Positions 42,080-50,272 of a DNA stretch of 56,289 nt are shown here, one piece after another. The first letter of the stretch is position 1. Every line of letters begins with the position of its first letter. The stretch lies in the NCBI GenBank assembly GCA_905213155.1, contig CAJMHI010000005.1, positions 1 through 56,289 of the forward strand, given 5' to 3'. The position numbers were made by a program, and so were the translations under genes. The stretch comes from an uncultured Acidaminococcus sp. GTDB taxonomy: Bacteria; Bacillota; Negativicutes; Acidaminococcales; Acidaminococcaceae. The notes below the pieces were generated by a model. That model did no database searches and was not told where the DNA came from. It saw only the letters and a list, made by a program, of their open reading frames with translations.

Positions 42080-44716
42080 TTACGTCGGTAATTTGAATGA
42101 ATGTCTGATCTTCCTGGGAAGCCAGGTCAAGATTCGTCCCAGACGAAAAGAAACAGAGTGGAGTAACGAGTGGTTGACCTGCGCAGCTGTCAACAATTGT
42201 TCTTTTAATAGTTCATTTTGTGTTTTTACTAATTCATTTTGTTTTTGCAACATTTCGGTTTGGGCAGAGTACTCCGTAAAATGCTCTGATAGTTTCTGAT
42301 ACTTTTCATTTAATCCTACCAGTTCTTCCTGCAATGCAAACCTAGAAACTTTTTCGATTTTGTCCTGGTTAAAGATTTGCAACTCTGCAAATTGATCTCC
42401 CAAAGCAAATCTGGTACGTTTTCCAGAAGTTGCCTGTACAGGAAGTACATCCATAAAAGAGTAATTCGGCACATAGCCAATATGCTCACTTTGTCGCAAT
42501 ACATCAGGTGCCAGTAAATCATAGGAAGTCAAAGATTTATCCTTTGTAGGAAGATATAATGCGTTTTTTAGCCAACGCAATGACCGGGCCTTCTCCGCCT
42601 CTATAAGGGCATCCACTCGTTGCCAATCTATAGGTGCTGAAAGTAAGGGTAGTTTTTCATTGGCTTCCTGCGTATTCTTTGCCAGTCGTTCCTCTAGTCC
42701 CAATGTTGAGAGTAGCGAGTAAAATCTGGTTGCCCCACGCATTTCATTTACAATCGCAATAAAGGGTTTGTGAAACAAAATCGCAAAACACATTCCATGA
42801 AAGGAATCTGTGATCATGTATTCACAAGATTGTATATTGGCCAGCCATTCCTCCATAGAAAGTTTATTCGTAATACGAATATCCTGTTCCGGGTCCGGCT
42901 TAAAATTCACCTTTGCTGCGTCAGTAGCGACCACCAGCTGACAGTCATACTGGTTAGAAGCTTTTTTCAAGATGGAAAGTTTTTCTTCTTCCACATCCAA
43001 GGTATACGAAAATATAAATGGCTTTTTATTACCCATTTGCTGGTTCTCTGCTTCCGCCAGCTTTCTATAATTATCTTTATCGCATAAGAAAACAGGATCT
43101 AGCACCTGGGTACCATCAATTCCAAACTCTTGTTTTAAAAGACGCTCTCCACTTTTTTCCCGTACCGAAATTGCATCAAATTGGCTTAAAAAATGCCCTA
43201 GCTTTTCTTTATCTTGACGTGATCCATCCAGCATATCAGAGCCGAAAGAAGTCGCATAGGAGATTTTCAGATGGTTATTATGAACCCAGCTTAAATCTGC
43301 CCATTCCCCAAATACATGTAGTAAATAGTTGTTCCATAGCTGGTCTGAGCCTAAGATAAAAGCATCGCACTTTTCATTCAGCGCTGAAAGTTCAGCCTTT
43401 GTCTGTACATAAGGTTCCCATTCATAAGACCTGTAGGGTAATCTACGAAACAATGTCGGTGGATCTTTGGGAGGCCAGACGGCATACCTTGGTCTTTCAA
43501 TCAATAATACATCATAGTGCAATTGATCCCGTAAAACCTTATATAACGCATAATATGTAATATTAGCACCGTAATTTTCTACGGCCCAATCTCCCACAAG
43601 CCCAATGTCATAATGTTGGGAGGCCGCAATAGCAGCCGATTCAGTAAAACTCTGGTGTTCCCATAACGCAAAAAAGCGTTCCCTGCTTCTTGGAACTTCA
43701 ATATTTTCCTGTAATCGATTGCCCATAGCATAAAACAGGGGAACTTGTTCAGCCCGTTTCAATGTCGGCAGGATTTGCTGAAATATATCTTTGCCCCGTT
43801 CCGTATGAATTAGAACTAAACTAGTTCCTTTACCATCATTCCAATCTTTCTTAAAGACATCAATACCCCAGAAATCTCCCAATGATAAATCTGCTTTTCT
43901 TTTTAATCCCGCAAAAGGACAATGGTAGCAGCTCAGCTGTAAGTCAGTATATGTATGAAAGGCTTTCTCATAGGCAGACTGCTCATACATGACAGTCTGC
44001 TTTCTACCGTCATTGTTTTCAACTAAAAGATGCAAAGAGGTCCAGCCAAAACGTTCATCACGGAAAGAAACAGCTTTTGTGTCCCTATAATTTTCTTTCA
44101 GATATTCGCATAACATCTTTTGAGAAGGAACACCATGACAGACAAGATCTACAGTTAATAAATTCTCATAATCTTTTTGCAAAAAGCTGTGTAATGCAGC
44201 AATCTGACAAGGTGTTCCTGCAAAAAGCACCTGCCGTTTTGCTGCCAGATCCTCTTTCACTGCTTTGTAAACATTTCCTGCATACGCCTGTACATATTTT
44301 GAGCCTCGCAATGCAGCTAACTGCTCAATTCGTTCTACCTGCCGAAAGCCAAACGCAGAGGCTTCTTTACCATGCTGGGCAACGCCATAAACGACGCCGT
44401 TTTTTTTCAACGTCCATTCTGCCACGACAGTAAAGATTCCGCCAGAAGAACTTTTCTCACGGATAGAATCTTCTGCCCAAGCGGCAAAACACTCCACCTC
44501 AGGCAGTAAAGAAGCCTTGAAGTCTGTTTTTTGTTCATCAAGATGCAGGACAGGACAAACTTCTTCACAGCGACGACATTGTACGCACTGGGTTTCATTA
44601 ATCACGGGTCGAAAAAAGCCCTCCTTATCCGGCTTCATCTGCAACGCATTGGTTGCGCATACATTTAGGCATGCGCAACACCCTGTACAAGTGTCATTAC
44701 TGGCTAATCGAATCAT
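42080..44716 (-). CDS. F420-dehydrogenase-beta-like iron-sulfur protein fused to polysaccharide pyruvyl transferase
   Basis: An 878-residue fusion. Residues about 1-60 form a two-cluster ferredoxin with Cys at 10, 13, 16, 20 and 44, 47, 50, 54. Residues about 80-375 match the FrhB/FdhB N- and C-terminal domains (SSSGGIFTVVAEW, LFAGTPCQIAALHSF, ADLSLGDFWG). Residues about 385-690 are a polysaccharide pyruvyl transferase (VGDWAVENYGANITYYAL, FILGSDQLWNN, ITDSFHGMCFAI). The end (about 790-850) is a coiled coil rich in Gln, Glu and Leu. The pyruvyl-transferase part would add a pyruvate ketal to a sugar. The Fe-S part suggests a linked redox step of unknown kind. It is between the two glf genes. 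Confidence 0.88.
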   Translation of the reverse strand: MIRLASNDTCTGCCACLNVCATNALQMKPDKEGFFRPVINETQCVQCRRCEEVCPVLHLDEQKTDFKASLLPEVECFAAWAEDSIREKSSSGGIFTVVAEWTLKKNGVVYGVAQHGKEASAFGFRQVERIEQLAALRGSKYVQAYAGNVYKAVKEDLAAKRQVLFAGTPCQIAALHSFLQKDYENLLTVDLVCHGVPSQKMLCEYLKENYRDTKAVSFRDERFGWTSLHLLVENNDGRKQTVMYEQSAYEKAFHTYTDLQLSCYHCPFAGLKRKADLSLGDFWGIDVFKKDWNDGKGTSLVLIHTERGKDIFQQILPTLKRAEQVPLFYAMGNRLQENIEVPRSRERFFALWEHQSFTESAAIAASQHYDIGLVGDWAVENYGANITYYALYKVLRDQLHYDVLLIERPRYAVWPPKDPPTLFRRLPYRSYEWEPYVQTKAELSALNEKCDAFILGSDQLWNNYLLHVFGEWADLSWVHNNHLKISYATSFGSDMLDGSRQDKEKLGHFLSQFDAISVREKSGERLLKQEFGIDGTQVLDPVFLCDKDNYRKLAEAENQQMGNKKPFIFSYTLDVEEEKLSILKKASNQYDCQLVVATDAAKVNFKPDPEQDIRITNKLSMEEWLANIQSCEYMITDSFHGMCFAILFHKPFIAIVNEMRGATRFYSLLSTLGLEERLAKNTQEANEKLPLLSAPIDWQRVDALIEAEKARSLRWLKNALYLPTKDKSLTSYDLLAPDVLRQSEHIGYVPNYSFMDVLPVQATSGKRTRFALGDQFAELQIFNQDKIEKVSRFALQEELVGLNEKYQKLSEHFTEYSAQTEMLQKQNELVKTQNELLKEQLLTAAQVNHSLLHSVSFRLGRILTWLPRKIRHSFKLPT

Positions 44717-44774
44717 GGGCTCCCCCTACTGCATAGTTTCAATCTATTTATTTCTATAAGTTCTGACGTGAAAT

Positions 44775-45920
44775 CTATTCTGGTAAAATACGCTCACAGA
44801 TTTCTAAGGCTCTTTCTAAGGCCTGATCCATATTGTAATATTTAAAATCGCCCAAACGGCCACAACATATCAGATTGGGAACAGCATCTGCCATTTTTTT
44901 ATACGAGGCATACTGTTTCTGGCTCTTTTCTGTCAAAACAGGATAATACGGCTCCATCTGTTTCCCATCCTCGTAGGGCAGTGGATATTCTACTGCATAG
45001 CTACTTCCCGGTAGCGCCTGCACGGGAAGTTTCTTGTATTCTGTAATTCTGGTAAAGCCTTTTTCCTGGGGATAGGCAACCACAGGCGCTTCCTGCACGC
45101 TGTTTTTCTGTGTGTATTTCCATTCAAACCGCAAAGAACGATATGGCAATGCCCCATATATAAAATGAAACAGTGCATCAATCGGGCCAGTGTATATGAC
45201 CAATCCCGTGAATGGATTGCCTTTCCAAGAAATCCCTTGCTTATTTATATCCAGGAATTGCAATGCATCCATATTTAAAGTAACGTCAATATTAGGGTGC
45301 TGCAAGAGATTTTCAAAAAAGTGTGTAAAAGAATGGACAGGCATGACCTGGTACGGATCATCAAAATACCCTTCCGCATAAGAAAATCGCAATGGTACGC
45401 GTTTCAAGACACTAGGATCAATTTCTTCTGGCGATACGCCCCATTGTTTAGCGGTATAAGGTGCATAATCATTTTGGAAAAGGAACTCCGCATACTCCCG
45501 AATCAAAGGGTCCTCGTTCTCCAGTACTTCCACAACGGTTGCAGTATCTTTTCCATCAAAAGCTGCCTTTAATTGATTTTTCAGCATCTCTGCCTTTTCT
45601 TTAGGATAAAATGTATCTATCGTAGAGAAGTTAAATGGAGTCGGAGTGTATTTCCCATCCCATACAGCACCACAAGTTAATTTATAGGCTTGCCACAACT
45701 CATATTGGCACATATACTCGTATAATCTTTTTATTTTTGTATGAAAGGTATGGGGGCCATACTTCTGTACCAAAAATCCATGCTCATCTCGATAGTCATA
45801 CATATTCCCGGCAATATGGTTACGCCGGTCATAGATCGATACTTGTATCCCATGCTCCGCCAAGTGTCTTGCAATAACGGCGCCGGATAAACCGGCGCCT
45901 ACTATAATCGCTTTATTCAT
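44775..45920 (-). CDS. glf: UDP-galactopyranose mutase, copy 2
   Basis: Second, clearly different Glf of 381 residues from the ATG at 45920. It has the FAD motif IIVGAGLSGAVIARHLAEHG, RRNHIAGNMYDY, KYGPHTFHTKIKRLYEY and the C-terminal RLGDFKYYNMDQALERAL. It shares the fold and motifs of copy 1 but differs at most positions, so it is a diverged paralogue rather than a recent duplicate. Its ATG overlaps the epimerase stop (TGATG), so the two are translated together. Confidence 0.94.
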   Translation of the reverse strand: MNKAIIVGAGLSGAVIARHLAEHGIQVSIYDRRNHIAGNMYDYRDEHGFLVQKYGPHTFHTKIKRLYEYMCQYELWQAYKLTCGAVWDGKYTPTPFNFSTIDTFYPKEKAEMLKNQLKAAFDGKDTATVVEVLENEDPLIREYAEFLFQNDYAPYTAKQWGVSPEEIDPSVLKRVPLRFSYAEGYFDDPYQVMPVHSFTHFFENLLQHPNIDVTLNMDALQFLDINKQGISWKGNPFTGLVIYTGPIDALFHFIYGALPYRSLRFEWKYTQKNSVQEAPVVAYPQEKGFTRITEYKKLPVQALPGSSYAVEYPLPYEDGKQMEPYYPVLTEKSQKQYASYKKMADAVPNLICCGRLGDFKYYNMDQALERALEICERILPE

Positions 45921-46495
45921 CAAAAAGCCCCATATTCCTTTTCGAATTCTGCCCATGTCGGCAAGTTCTTATCTTTGTCGGCCAAGATCAAATTTTCACG
46001 GCCTCCAATTTTTTCCAATGGCCAATCCACATGAATATCCGGATCATCCCACTTGATACCGCCATCATATTCCCCATAGAATTTTTCAGAACACTTATAG
46101 GAAACGATGGACTGCTCCAGTACCAAGTATCCATGAGCGCATCCCGCAGGTACCAGAATTTCGTTGTGTTTTTCCCCGGTCAAATCAAACCCCAGCCATT
46201 TCTTAAAAGCAGGGCTGTTTTTTCGCAGATCCACAACCACATCATACACATGACCGTAAATACAACGAACTAGCTTTGGTTGCTGCTTAACACGCTGAAA
46301 ATGCAGTGCCCGGATAACTCCCTTATAACTAGTGGTATAAAAAACTTCTGCCAAATCATGGGATATGCCGTTCTGTTCAAAAACTTCTTTGGAATAATCC
46401 TTGGTAAAGCAGCCTCGAACATCATCCGCATTAAAAGAAGTAATCTCTAGTAAACCGGGGATTTCTGTTTTATGGAATTCAAATTTCTGGATCAT
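45920..46495 (-). CDS. RfbC/RmlC-like sugar 3,5-epimerase
   Basis: Cupin-fold epimerase of the dTDP-4-dehydrorhamnose 3,5-epimerase family, 191 residues from the ATG at 46495 (AGGAGG 10 bases upstream). The catalytic-His region KGVIRALHFQ is near residue 60, followed by VRCIYGHVYDVVVDLR and VPAGCAHGYLVL. No rmlA, rmlB or rmlD is here. It follows rfbF, rfbG and a reductase, so it more likely acts on a CDP-4-keto-6-deoxyhexose than on the dTDP sugar. That is inference from context. Confidence 0.88.
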   Translation of the reverse strand: MIQKFEFHKTEIPGLLEITSFNADDVRGCFTKDYSKEVFEQNGISHDLAEVFYTTSYKGVIRALHFQRVKQQPKLVRCIYGHVYDVVVDLRKNSPAFKKWLGFDLTGEKHNEILVPAGCAHGYLVLEQSIVSYKCSEKFYGEYDGGIKWDDPDIHVDWPLEKIGGRENLILADKDKNLPTWAEFEKEYGAF

Positions 46496-46499
46496 TTTG

Positions 46500-47414
46500 C
46501 TACGCCTCCTGCTTCCACCATTCCATGGTCCGTTTACATCCTTCCGCAAAAGAAATTTCTGCTTTAAAGCCCGTGTCTCTTTCAGTAGCAGACGTATCAA
46601 ATTGTGCCAAGGGAAGATCAATGCCGGTAAAAGGAATATCTCCAAATTTAAACGCAAGCGCTGGAGCTATAGCCTGCTGCATTTCCACTAGAAACTCCTT
46701 CAATGGTTTTGCATGACCGCTGCCAATCAAATAGTGGTGGAATGCCTTCCCTTTTTCCCCTATTAATCGAAATGCCCTTGCAATGTCATCAATGTACACG
46801 AAATCATAATTTTGTGTACCTGCCGTAAATTGCGGACACTCTCCTGCAATACATTTACGTATGGTGGAATTAACCAGACGTGGGCTCCGCTCTCCCGGTC
46901 CATAGGCATTGGTGATCTTGGGCCAAACCAATTCTATATTTTCTTTTACCGCCACGGACATAGATAAAATATGGGCTGTAACTTTCCCGCCCCCATAAAT
47001 ATACCCGAGTCCTGGCTGATTGCCCTGGGTATACGCCGCAGCAATGGTTTCATGTTCCATAATACTGCCAGCAGGGATAAACCGTCTGCAACCAAGCTTT
47101 TTAGCAACGCTAAGGCACTCTATGGTCCACTGTGCGTTTTGCAATTGCAATGCCGTGTCAGCCCGTGCAGCTCCTGCGCTGCCATTCCAGGCGAAATGAT
47201 AGAACGCTTCATAATTCCCCACAGGGATGCGTTCCAGAAGTGCTTCCGCATGATTAAGCTCCCAAGGAACAACGGTAACAGCACTATCCTGTAATACATT
47301 GTCCTGATGCCCAGCGTGCACCAATGCAATGACAGCATATCCATGATGAACCAATTCTTTTACTACCGCTGCTCCCACGAACCCATTGGCGCCGGACACA
47401 ATAGCTTGCTTCAT
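46500..47414 (-). CDS. NAD-dependent epimerase/reductase of a CDP-sugar pathway
   Basis: Extended short-chain dehydrogenase of 304 residues. The N-terminal NAD motif is SGANGFVGAAVVKEL (residues 7-21). The active-site pair is Y-x-x-x-K within GYIYGGGKVTAH near residue 140. Substrate-domain motifs NAYGPGERSPRLVN and DFVYIDDIARAF follow. The context (rfbF-rfbG before it, an RmlC-like epimerase after it) points to C4 ketoreduction of a CDP-4-keto-6-deoxyhexose. The exact sugar cannot be read. It overlaps the rfbG stop by 4 bases. Confidence 0.85.
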   Translation of the reverse strand: MKQAIVSGANGFVGAAVVKELVHHGYAVIALVHAGHQDNVLQDSAVTVVPWELNHAEALLERIPVGNYEAFYHFAWNGSAGAARADTALQLQNAQWTIECLSVAKKLGCRRFIPAGSIMEHETIAAAYTQGNQPGLGYIYGGGKVTAHILSMSVAVKENIELVWPKITNAYGPGERSPRLVNSTIRKCIAGECPQFTAGTQNYDFVYIDDIARAFRLIGEKGKAFHHYLIGSGHAKPLKEFLVEMQQAIAPALAFKFGDIPFTGIDLPLAQFDTSATERDTGFKAEISFAEGCKRTMEWWKQEA

Positions 47415-48478
47415 ACTTCCTCCCTCAAATATGCAGAAATCTGCCGATCCATTTCTTCTGCTATACTACCCTTTTCCAACCAGACTTTTGTCCACTCCGC
47501 TGTTTTTTGGATGGCTTCTTCAATATGCCATCTTGGCTGCCAATGAAATACGGATTTGATCTTGGAACAGTCCAGTTTTAAGAAATTGGCTTCATGGGGG
47601 GCATCTTTTTCTGCCTGATTTTCCCATCGGAATCCTTCGCCCCATTTTTTGCGAAATAATTCTACCAGTTCTCCAGTAGTCACGCAATCGCATTCATCCG
47701 GCCCCACATTGTACCATCCTGCAAATTTACTGTTTTCATATTGCTTTTGGGCAATCAGCAGATAAGCAAAAAGCGGCTCCAACACATGTTGATATGGCCG
47801 TGTGGAATATGGATTACGGACAATCATAGTTTTCCCTGCAACAACTGACCGTACGCAGTCAGGAATAATCCGGTCATTGGCAAAATCTCCTCCGCCAATA
47901 ACGTTCCCGGCCCTTGCCGTAGAAATTGCGACTTTCCCATCTGGGAAAAAGCTGTTTTTATAAGAGTGGGTCACCAGTTCCGAGCAGGACTTGGAATTGG
48001 AATAGGGATCAAACCCATCCAGTGGTTCATTTTCCCGGTATCCCCATACCCATTCATTATTATGGTATACCTTATCCGTAGTCACATTGAGAAAACTTTT
48101 GACACTTACATTGGCCCGTACGCACTCCAATATATTTACGGTTCCCATTACATTGGTTTCGTACGTATAAGCAGGATCTTTATACGAATCCCGTACAATA
48201 GGCTGCGCCGCCAGATGCAGGACAATCTCAGGGGATATCTCCTGAAAAATTTTGGAAAGATGCTTTAGATCCCGCACGTCCCCAATAACCGAATGCATGT
48301 GCCCTTCCAGATCAGCCAAAGAGAATAAATTAGGGTCCGTAGGTGGCTGCAGAGAGTACCCGGTCACTTCCGCACCAGCACCAATCAAAATCCGGCATAA
48401 CCAGCTGCCTTTAAACCCGGTATGCCCCGTTACAAAGACTCTTTTGCCTTTATAAAAATTGGAATCAAAATATTGCAT
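47411..48478 (-). CDS. rfbG: CDP-glucose 4,6-dehydratase
   Basis: Makes CDP-4-keto-6-deoxy-D-glucose from CDP-glucose. From the ATG at 48478 it has 355 residues. The NAD motif TGHTGFKGSWL is at the N-terminus. TTDKVYHNNEW and the active-site Y-x-x-x-K (DPYSNSKSCSELV) near residue 150 are typical of RfbG, as are GNVIGGGDFANDRIIPD and RPYQHVLEPL. The ATG overlaps the rfbF stop (TGATG). The longer in-frame extension lies inside rfbF and is not used. Confidence 0.94.
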   Translation of the reverse strand: MQYFDSNFYKGKRVFVTGHTGFKGSWLCRILIGAGAEVTGYSLQPPTDPNLFSLADLEGHMHSVIGDVRDLKHLSKIFQEISPEIVLHLAAQPIVRDSYKDPAYTYETNVMGTVNILECVRANVSVKSFLNVTTDKVYHNNEWVWGYRENEPLDGFDPYSNSKSCSELVTHSYKNSFFPDGKVAISTARAGNVIGGGDFANDRIIPDCVRSVVAGKTMIVRNPYSTRPYQHVLEPLFAYLLIAQKQYENSKFAGWYNVGPDECDCVTTGELVELFRKKWGEGFRWENQAEKDAPHEANFLKLDCSKIKSVFHWQPRWHIEEAIQKTAEWTKVWLEKGSIAEEMDRQISAYLREEV

Positions 48479-49254
48479 CAATCGCTCCACACTTTCCACG
48501 GAGCATTCCCTGCATCCCACAAATCCTCCAGTTTTTCCCGGTCCCGCATGGTGTCCATGCATTGCCAAAACCCATTGTGCTTGAATGCCATCAGCTGTCC
48601 TTCTTCTGCAATTGTTTCCAAAGGTTCCCGTTCGAACGTCGTGGTATCGCCAGAAATATAGTCAAAAATTTTAGGTTCCAGGACCATGTACCCACCGTTA
48701 ATATAGCCTACATCCTGTTTACTTTTCTCTCTGAAAGAAGCAATTTTATTACCTTCCAGATCCAATATGCCAAAACGTCCCTCTGGTTTCACAGCAGTCA
48801 TCGTACAGATTTTTCCGTGGGATCTGTGAAATTCCAGTAATTTATCCATGGGTACATTGCTGACACCATCACCATATGTCAACATAAACGTCTCATTATG
48901 CACATAGGGTGCGATTCGTTTAATACGGCCCCCTGTCATAGTAGTAAGGCCTGTATCTACCACGGTGACTTTCCAAGGCTCGGCATTCTGATGATGAACC
49001 ACCATCTTATTGCCTTGGGTAAAGTCAAAAGTAATATCGGAAGTATGGAGGAAATAATCCGCAAAATATTCCTTGATTACATGTTGCTTATACCCTGCAC
49101 AAATAATAAACTCATTAAAGCCATAATGGGCATATTCTTTCATGATATGCCATAAAATAGGCATACCTCCGATTTCAATCATGGGTTTTGGTTTAAACCG
49201 GGACTCTTCACTGATGCGGGTACCAAACCCACCTGCTAACAATACGACCTTCAT
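48478..49254 (-). CDS. rfbF: Glucose-1-phosphate cytidylyltransferase
   Basis: Couples CTP and glucose-1-phosphate to CDP-glucose, the entry to CDP-deoxy sugars. The 258 residues match the standard size. It has the nucleotidyltransferase signature LLAGGFGTRISEES and KPKPMIEIGGMPILWHIM, then LTYGDGVSNV near residue 125 with the metal-binding Asp. The ATG at 49254 is chosen over one 9 bases upstream because AAAGG then lies 9 bases before it. Confidence 0.95.
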   Translation of the reverse strand: MKVVLLAGGFGTRISEESRFKPKPMIEIGGMPILWHIMKEYAHYGFNEFIICAGYKQHVIKEYFADYFLHTSDITFDFTQGNKMVVHHQNAEPWKVTVVDTGLTTMTGGRIKRIAPYVHNETFMLTYGDGVSNVPMDKLLEFHRSHGKICTMTAVKPEGRFGILDLEGNKIASFREKSKQDVGYINGGYMVLEPKIFDYISGDTTTFEREPLETIAEEGQLMAFKHNGFWQCMDTMRDREKLEDLWDAGNAPWKVWSD

Positions 49255-49272
49255 AACATCCATCCTTTCTTT

Positions 49273-50253
49273 TTACGTCTTCTTCGTTAATGTCATATAG
49301 ATATGCTTTAACAGTTTTCTTCTTCTGGAGCCTCTTGGCAGCAAGAAAAAGCTACTATCATTAAAACGAAACTTTAAAAAGAACAGTATCTTGTCCAATG
49401 TTTTTTGAAAAGAACTATCTGGAACTACGGTTTGTTCAAAATAAACCAGCTGTTCTTCTTGGATTTTATACTTGCCCTGCTGCTCCAGGTAATAAATGAA
49501 CATTCCATACATAATCTCGCCCAGATATCCCAGTGTACGCTCAAAATGATCTGCCAAGCCGTTTTCTTTCAATTGTTTTTCGATAGCAAAAAGTACCGTA
49601 AACTGGAAGGTACACATAGCATCAAAGAGTTCTTTTTTCATGACGTAGCAATTAAAGCCCCTATGCCAATGGTCCCCCATATACGCTTGACAGGCAGGAT
49701 AATATTGCGGGAACTGCCTTTTAATTGTTTCCATAAGCAGGGGCAAAACTCTTTTGTCCAGATAAATCCGGTCATAGGCCTCCCAATGTGCATACACTGA
49801 GTCCTTATATCCCTTGGGTGTATAGATTTGACTTACATCGGCAGGTTCATTCACAACCACATCGTTCTGTTCAATAATAGCCCGTATTTTAGGTGTGTTT
49901 GCCAATTCGTACTTCGTAAAAGTCTTCTTATCCAGAAGACCTTCCATGATATGCATTTCACTATTTTTCTTAAACGTGCGAGAGGTGAATGTTAAATAGC
50001 GCCGATAGTGACACAGTCCATAGTAATCCGCTTTCACATTTTTCCAGGCCCAATATTGTACGGTGAATTCGCAAAAATTCTTATTATACAGGGAAATATT
50101 TTCTCCTGTATTGTCTCCCAAAATACCCGGCCTGCGCTTCTTTACTTCATGCGCAGCACCACAGACCACAGGAACGTAGAGTGGATTGGGGATAACGGTA
50201 GAATCCACCCCCAAACGGCGTGACACAAAAATCTTTATATCTGCTTGCATCAT
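49273..50253 (-). CDS. DUF4422 putative glycosyltransferase, copy 1
   Basis: About 326 residues of the DUF4422 type, a family found in capsule and O-antigen clusters and thought to be glycosyltransferases. It opens IKIFVSRRLGVD and has GDNTGENIS, CEFTVQYWAWKNVKADYYGL, CHYRRYL, and RGFNCYVMKKELFDAMC. The last about 40 residues are basic. The start is uncertain: tandem ATGs at 50253 and 50250 and a TTG at 50271 all lack a good ribosome-binding site, so it may depend on coupling to the gene before it. Sugar and acceptor are unknown. Confidence 0.82.
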   Translation of the reverse strand: MMQADIKIFVSRRLGVDSTVIPNPLYVPVVCGAAHEVKKRRPGILGDNTGENISLYNKNFCEFTVQYWAWKNVKADYYGLCHYRRYLTFTSRTFKKNSEMHIMEGLLDKKTFTKYELANTPKIRAIIEQNDVVVNEPADVSQIYTPKGYKDSVYAHWEAYDRIYLDKRVLPLLMETIKRQFPQYYPACQAYMGDHWHRGFNCYVMKKELFDAMCTFQFTVLFAIEKQLKENGLADHFERTLGYLGEIMYGMFIYYLEQQGKYKIQEEQLVYFEQTVVPDSSFQKTLDKILFFLKFRFNDSSFFLLPRGSRRRKLLKHIYMTLTKKT

Positions 50254-50272
50254 ATTTTCACAAGGTTGCAAA

